From the NCBI RefSeq assembly GCF_023715645.1, contig NZ_JAMBOP010000028.1:1-59720 (forward strand): DNA of 59,720 nucleotides, given 5' to 3'. This stretch comes from Bacillus cytotoxicus (lineage in GTDB: Bacteria > Bacillota > Bacilli > Bacillales > Bacillaceae_G). Positions 57,358 through 59,720 of this stretch are shown here, piece after piece. Made by a program: the position numbers and the translations under genes. The notes beneath the pieces were generated by a model. It was not told the origin of the DNA. It saw only the letters and a list, made by a program, of their open reading frames with translations, and made no database searches. How positions within the stretch are numbered: the stretch's first letter is position 1; every line of letters starts with the position of its first letter.

Positions 57358-57960
57358 GTGAATAGCCGAAATTGGGTGCGACTTTTTTTGACGACTTTAT
57401 TTCTTGGGGGAAGCAGTACAATCTTTATCGGTTTTATTTTAGAGTGGGACAAGTATGGTAAATTTTTTCAAAATTTCGACGGGAAGGAAATCTTAATGGT
57501 TTCTTTTTGGTTACTTGGAGTCGGCTTTATTTTTAGTGTAATCAGTCAGATGGGGTTCTTTGCATATTTAACAGTACATCGATTTGGGCTGGGGATGTTT
57601 CGTTCGTCCGCTCTTTGGAGTACAGTACAAATGTTCTTAATTGCGTTTGTATTATTCGATTTTGTATATTTACGATCTGTATTCATTGCAAATGGGAATG
57701 AATCACTAGGTACAAATATTTTTGTCGCTGCAGCTCTCTTTTTGTTCGGAATCATTGTTGCTTATATAAAGAGTAAAGAGACGAACAAGAAGGCGTTTGT
57801 TCCGGCGTTATTCTTTATGATTGTTGTAACGATTATTGAATGGGTTCCGGCACTGCGTATTAATGAGACGAATTGGTTATATTTAATGGTTGTTCCGTTA
57901 CTCATTTGCAATGCATATCAAGTGTTGATATTGCATCGTTTAGTAGGACAAAAAAGCTGA
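57358..57960 (+). CDS. kbaA: KinB-signalling pathway activation protein KbaA
   Basis: KbaA is a membrane protein needed for the KinB route into the Spo0A phosphorelay. About six hydrophobic segments are visible over 200 residues (for example LFLTTLFLGGSSTIFIGFIL and the C-terminal LMVVPLLICNAYQVLIL). I chose the GTG at 57358, 8 bp after GGGGG; ATG codons at 57343 and 57352 lie on or beside that ribosome site. The stop is inside the terminator stem. Confidence 0.88.
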   Translation: MNSRNWVRLFLTTLFLGGSSTIFIGFILEWDKYGKFFQNFDGKEILMVSFWLLGVGFIFSVISQMGFFAYLTVHRFGLGMFRSSALWSTVQMFLIAFVLFDFVYLRSVFIANGNESLGTNIFVAAALFLFGIIVAYIKSKETNKKAFVPALFFMIVVTIIEWVPALRINETNWLYLMVVPLLICNAYQVLILHRLVGQKS

Positions 57961-57985
57961 TTCCTATATTGGAATCAGCTTTTTT
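57951..57985. terminator. Bidirectional terminator between kbaA and pdaB
   Basis: Perfect 14-bp stem AAAAAGCTGATTCC / GGAATCAGCTTTTT with a TATATT loop; the kbaA stop codon is in the left arm. The A-rich left side allows termination of pdaB from the other strand. Confidence 0.92.
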
Positions 57986-58004
57986 GGTGGATAAGGAGGG
58001 GGAT

Positions 58005-58769
58005 TTAATCTATATCCTTACTTTTGGCTTTTGTATTTGAGATAAGCTGGGATACAGAGACATTTTCAAATCCATCTGTTTTTAATTTTTGAACCAGCAT
58101 GGGTAAGGCTTGATTTGTTTGTAGTGCTGAATCAGAAGCGTGAAGTAGAATAATATCTCCTTCGTGCAGGTTTTTTGAAACGGTTGTAACAATTTTATTG
58201 ACTCCGGGGTTTTTCCAATCATCTGAATTATTGCTCCAATGCACAACCGTATATCCAAGAGATTCAGCAATTTTTAATACTGTTTTATTAAAGCTACCGT
58301 TAGGAGGACGTAGGAGTTGAACTTGTTTTACTTGAAGTTTTGTAAATGTGTCCTGTGCTTTTAAGAGATCTCTTCGAATTTCGTTAGCCTCTAAAGACGT
58401 ATAGTCTTTATAAGCGTATCCCATACTTCCAATTTCGTGTCCGTCTTTTATAATACGTTCTACAATATTAGGGTGACGCTCTGCCCATGCAGCAGAAAGG
58501 AAGAAGGTAGCATTTTTAATCTTTTTTTCTTTTAATGTATCTAATATAGGTAATGCTTTCTCATCTCCCCAACTGATATCGAATGTTAAAGAAACCTGTT
58601 TTTTTGTTATGTCTCCTTTATAAATTACTTTCGGACCAGTATTTGTTGAAAAAGCTGATTGATAAGAATATGTTTTTACAAAAAGCAGCCATGCCGTAAA
58701 AAGGGAAAGCACAATAATAAGACTAATTTGTTTAAACTTATGTTTACTCGTTATAAAGAAGAAAAACAT
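58005..58769 (-). CDS. pdaB: Polysaccharide deacetylase family sporulation protein PdaB
   Basis: PdaB (254 aa) is needed to keep spores viable late in sporulation. One N-terminal transmembrane segment (about 14-31) then a NodB domain beginning [11 protein letters not shown] near 60. The usual second Asp of TFDDG is Ile-Ser here and the SHTxxH zinc motif is replaced by [12 protein letters not shown], while RPPNGSFN and LLHASDS are kept. B. subtilis PdaB shares these changes, so this is a family trait. Its action as a deacetylase is unproven. Confidence 0.92.
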   Translation of the reverse strand: MFFFFITSKHKFKQISLIIVLSLFTAWLLFVKTYSYQSAFSTNTGPKVIYKGDITKKQVSLTFDISWGDEKALPILDTLKEKKIKNATFFLSAAWAERHPNIVERIIKDGHEIGSMGYAYKDYTSLEANEIRRDLLKAQDTFTKLQVKQVQLLRPPNGSFNKTVLKIAESLGYTVVHWSNNSDDWKNPGVNKIVTTVSKNLHEGDIILLHASDSALQTNQALPMLVQKLKTDGFENVSVSQLISNTKAKSKDID

Positions 58770-58878
58770 CGTTTCTCCGCCCCTTTGTCCAATCCTTTTC
58801 AGTTACTTATATGCAGTAAAAGAAGAAAAGAGAACTAAACGATTAATATCGTAAGAAAGGGATATACTGAACGGTATG

Positions 58879-59037
58879 TATATAAATCGAAATACCCCCT
58901 TTCTTTTTAGGTGGCTAAGAGCAACTGGCCGTGTGTAGAAACGGTCAGGGTCTTTTCCTGCCATGTGCGAGGTTTAAAACAAAGGGAGAAAGCAAGATCA
59001 GATCATACTGTATTCTGTATAGCGGTGATTTATATAT
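58879..59037 (+). repeat. bcr1-like intergenic repeat, copy F
   Basis: About 159 bp from TATATAAATCG to GATTTATATATA. Plus-strand hairpin CTGGCCGT/ACGGTCAG; CCATGTGCGAGG and AAACAAAGGGAGAAAGC match copies A and D. Its right terminus is shared with copy G. Confidence 0.8.
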
Positions 59038-59200
59038 AAATCAAAATTAAAAACCTGACATAAAATCCTTTTCTTTTTAGGTCTGACTGTGTGTAGAAGC
59101 AGTCAGTGTCTATTTCTGCCGCATGCGATGTTCAAACAAAGAAAGTGGCGGGTTACTTTTTGCTTGGCATGGCGGCGACTTGTGTGTTGGATTTATATAG
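59033..59200 (+). repeat. bcr1-like intergenic repeat, copy G
   Basis: About 168 bp from TATATAAATCAAAATT to GGATTTATATAG. Plus-strand hairpin CTGACTG/CAGTCAG is perfect. The GCATGCGATGTTCAAA, TTACTTTTTGCTTGGCATGGCGGCGACTTGTG blocks match copies B and C. Directly joined to copy F. Confidence 0.82.
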
Positions 59201-59224
59201 ATAAGAAATAGCTGAGGTGACAGA

Positions 59225-59443
59225 ATGATTGGATTGTTGATTACGGGGCAGGAACAAAAGGAACTAGAATATGTATTGAAAAGGGAATTAGACGAATTAT
59301 TATTTGACTTTGCAGATAAACGAATTCATCATGTTGTGAAAAAGACGATGGAAGAGCGATATAAATTGTTGTTTACTTTATTTACAAAAATAGCTCCACC
59401 CGAAGATTGTACAAGGTATATAAGAAAAAGAATTTTTTATTAA
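59225..59443 (+). CDS. Small protein of unknown function
   Basis: A 72-aa protein I do not recognise from sequence. It is predicted soluble and helical, with an acidic/leucine-rich first half (EQKELEYVLKRELDELLFDF) and a basic end (CTRYIRKRIF). GAGGTGACAG gives a usable ribosome site 9 bp before the ATG. It sits between repeat copy G and the promoter of the next rRNA operon, on the same strand. Codon usage looks like ordinary chromosomal genes. Could be a conserved hypothetical of the B. cereus group. Confidence 0.65.
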   Translation: MIGLLITGQEQKELEYVLKRELDELLFDFADKRIHHVVKKTMEERYKLLFTLFTKIAPPEDCTRYIRKRIFY

Positions 59444-59537
59444 AAAGTATTGACGATGTAGTTCTATATATGATAAATTGATATTCGTCGCTGATGAATG
59501 AATTCATCAAACACGAAAAAAGAAATAAAAAACATTG

Positions 59538-59566
59538 TTGACATTGAATAACTGAGATGTTAACAT
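59538..59566 (+). promoter_or_regulatory. rRNA operon promoter (proximal)
   Basis: Consensus TTGACA at 59538-59543 and TAACAT at 59561-59566, 17-bp spacer, about 100 bp before 16S. A second element, TTGACG at 59450 with AT-rich sequence near 59470, may be an upstream P1, but its -10 is poor. Confidence 0.75.
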
Positions 59567-59595
59567 AAGGAAGTCGCAATTGAGCGGCGGATAAG

Positions 59596-59610
59596 TTCTT
59601 TGAAAACTGA
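59596..59610 (+). promoter_or_regulatory. rRNA leader boxA-type antitermination site
   Basis: TTCTTTGAAAACTGA matches the boxA region seen in Bacillus rRNA leaders, bound by NusB-S10 (rpsJ is at 34472 here). Confidence 0.7.
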
Positions 59611-59664
59611 ACGAAACAAACAACGTGAAACGTCAATTTTTATTTTATGATGCTAGACAAACAC

Positions 59665-59720
<56 letters not shown>

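Noticed and set aside
58005-58769. PdaB as a broken or mutated deacetylase gene
   Set aside because: The frame is intact and the altered motif matches the PdaB family, so this is normal for the orthologue.
58780-58860. SigE or SigG promoter for pdaB (CATATAAG on the minus strand)
   Set aside because: No matching -35 element at an acceptable distance was seen, although sporulation control is expected from family knowledge.

Overview
The window is a low-GC Firmicute chromosome segment whose gene order and protein sequences fit the Bacillus cereus group (cereus/thuringiensis/anthracis-like; species not resolvable by eye). It runs from the 5S gene of one rRNA operon to the first 56 bases of the 16S gene of the next, both on the + strand. 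Between them lies the conserved origin-proximal block. Almost everything is core; the non-core material is seven intergenic repeat copies and a few small intergenic differences.

Layout: (1) 384-5017, the CtsR-controlled stress operon ctsR-mcsA-mcsB-clpC. (2) 5113-10349, radA, disA, yacL, ispD, ispF (DNA repair, c-di-AMP, isoprenoids). (3) 10439-15972, gltX, then a T-box with a cysteine specifier controlling cysE-cysS and probably mrnC-rlmB-rae1. (4) sigH, rpmG, secE, nusG. (5) 18365-28970, rplK-rplA, rplJ-rplL, an rsmC-like methylase, rpoB, rpoC. (6) 29324-33839, rpsL-rpsG-fusA-tuf. (7) 34472-49162, the S10-spc-alpha ribosomal supercluster with secY, adk, map, infA and rpoA, preceded by two tandem sigma-A type promoters. 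(8) 49581-53827, the ECF transporter energising module ecfA1-ecfA2-ecfT, truA, rplM-rpsI. (9) 54199-58769, the sporulation/germination group ybaK, cwlD, salA, gerD(-), kbaA, pdaB(-). (10) a small unknown ORF and the promoter/leader of the next rRNA operon.

The genes make one growth-and-sporulation module: ribosome, RNA polymerase and translation factors, with SigH, KbaA, GerD, CwlD and PdaB linking it to spore formation and germination. Regulatory sites visible directly are a CtsR operator, a T-box, L10 and L13 leaders, a probable SigG promoter for gerD, and many rho-independent terminators, several of which contain the stop codon of the gene they terminate.

The most unusual content is a family of about 160-210 bp repeats with inverted TATATAAATCC-type termini (seven copies, two joined in tandem) placed only between transcription units. 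They resemble the bcr1 elements of the B. cereus group. Their central hairpin keeps pairing through G-U wobbles on one strand only, which points to a structured RNA or strand-specific DNA form. A second oddity is that no L7Ae-like gene (ybxF/rplGB) lies between rpoC and rpsL. I did not find a clearly new multi-gene system in this window.
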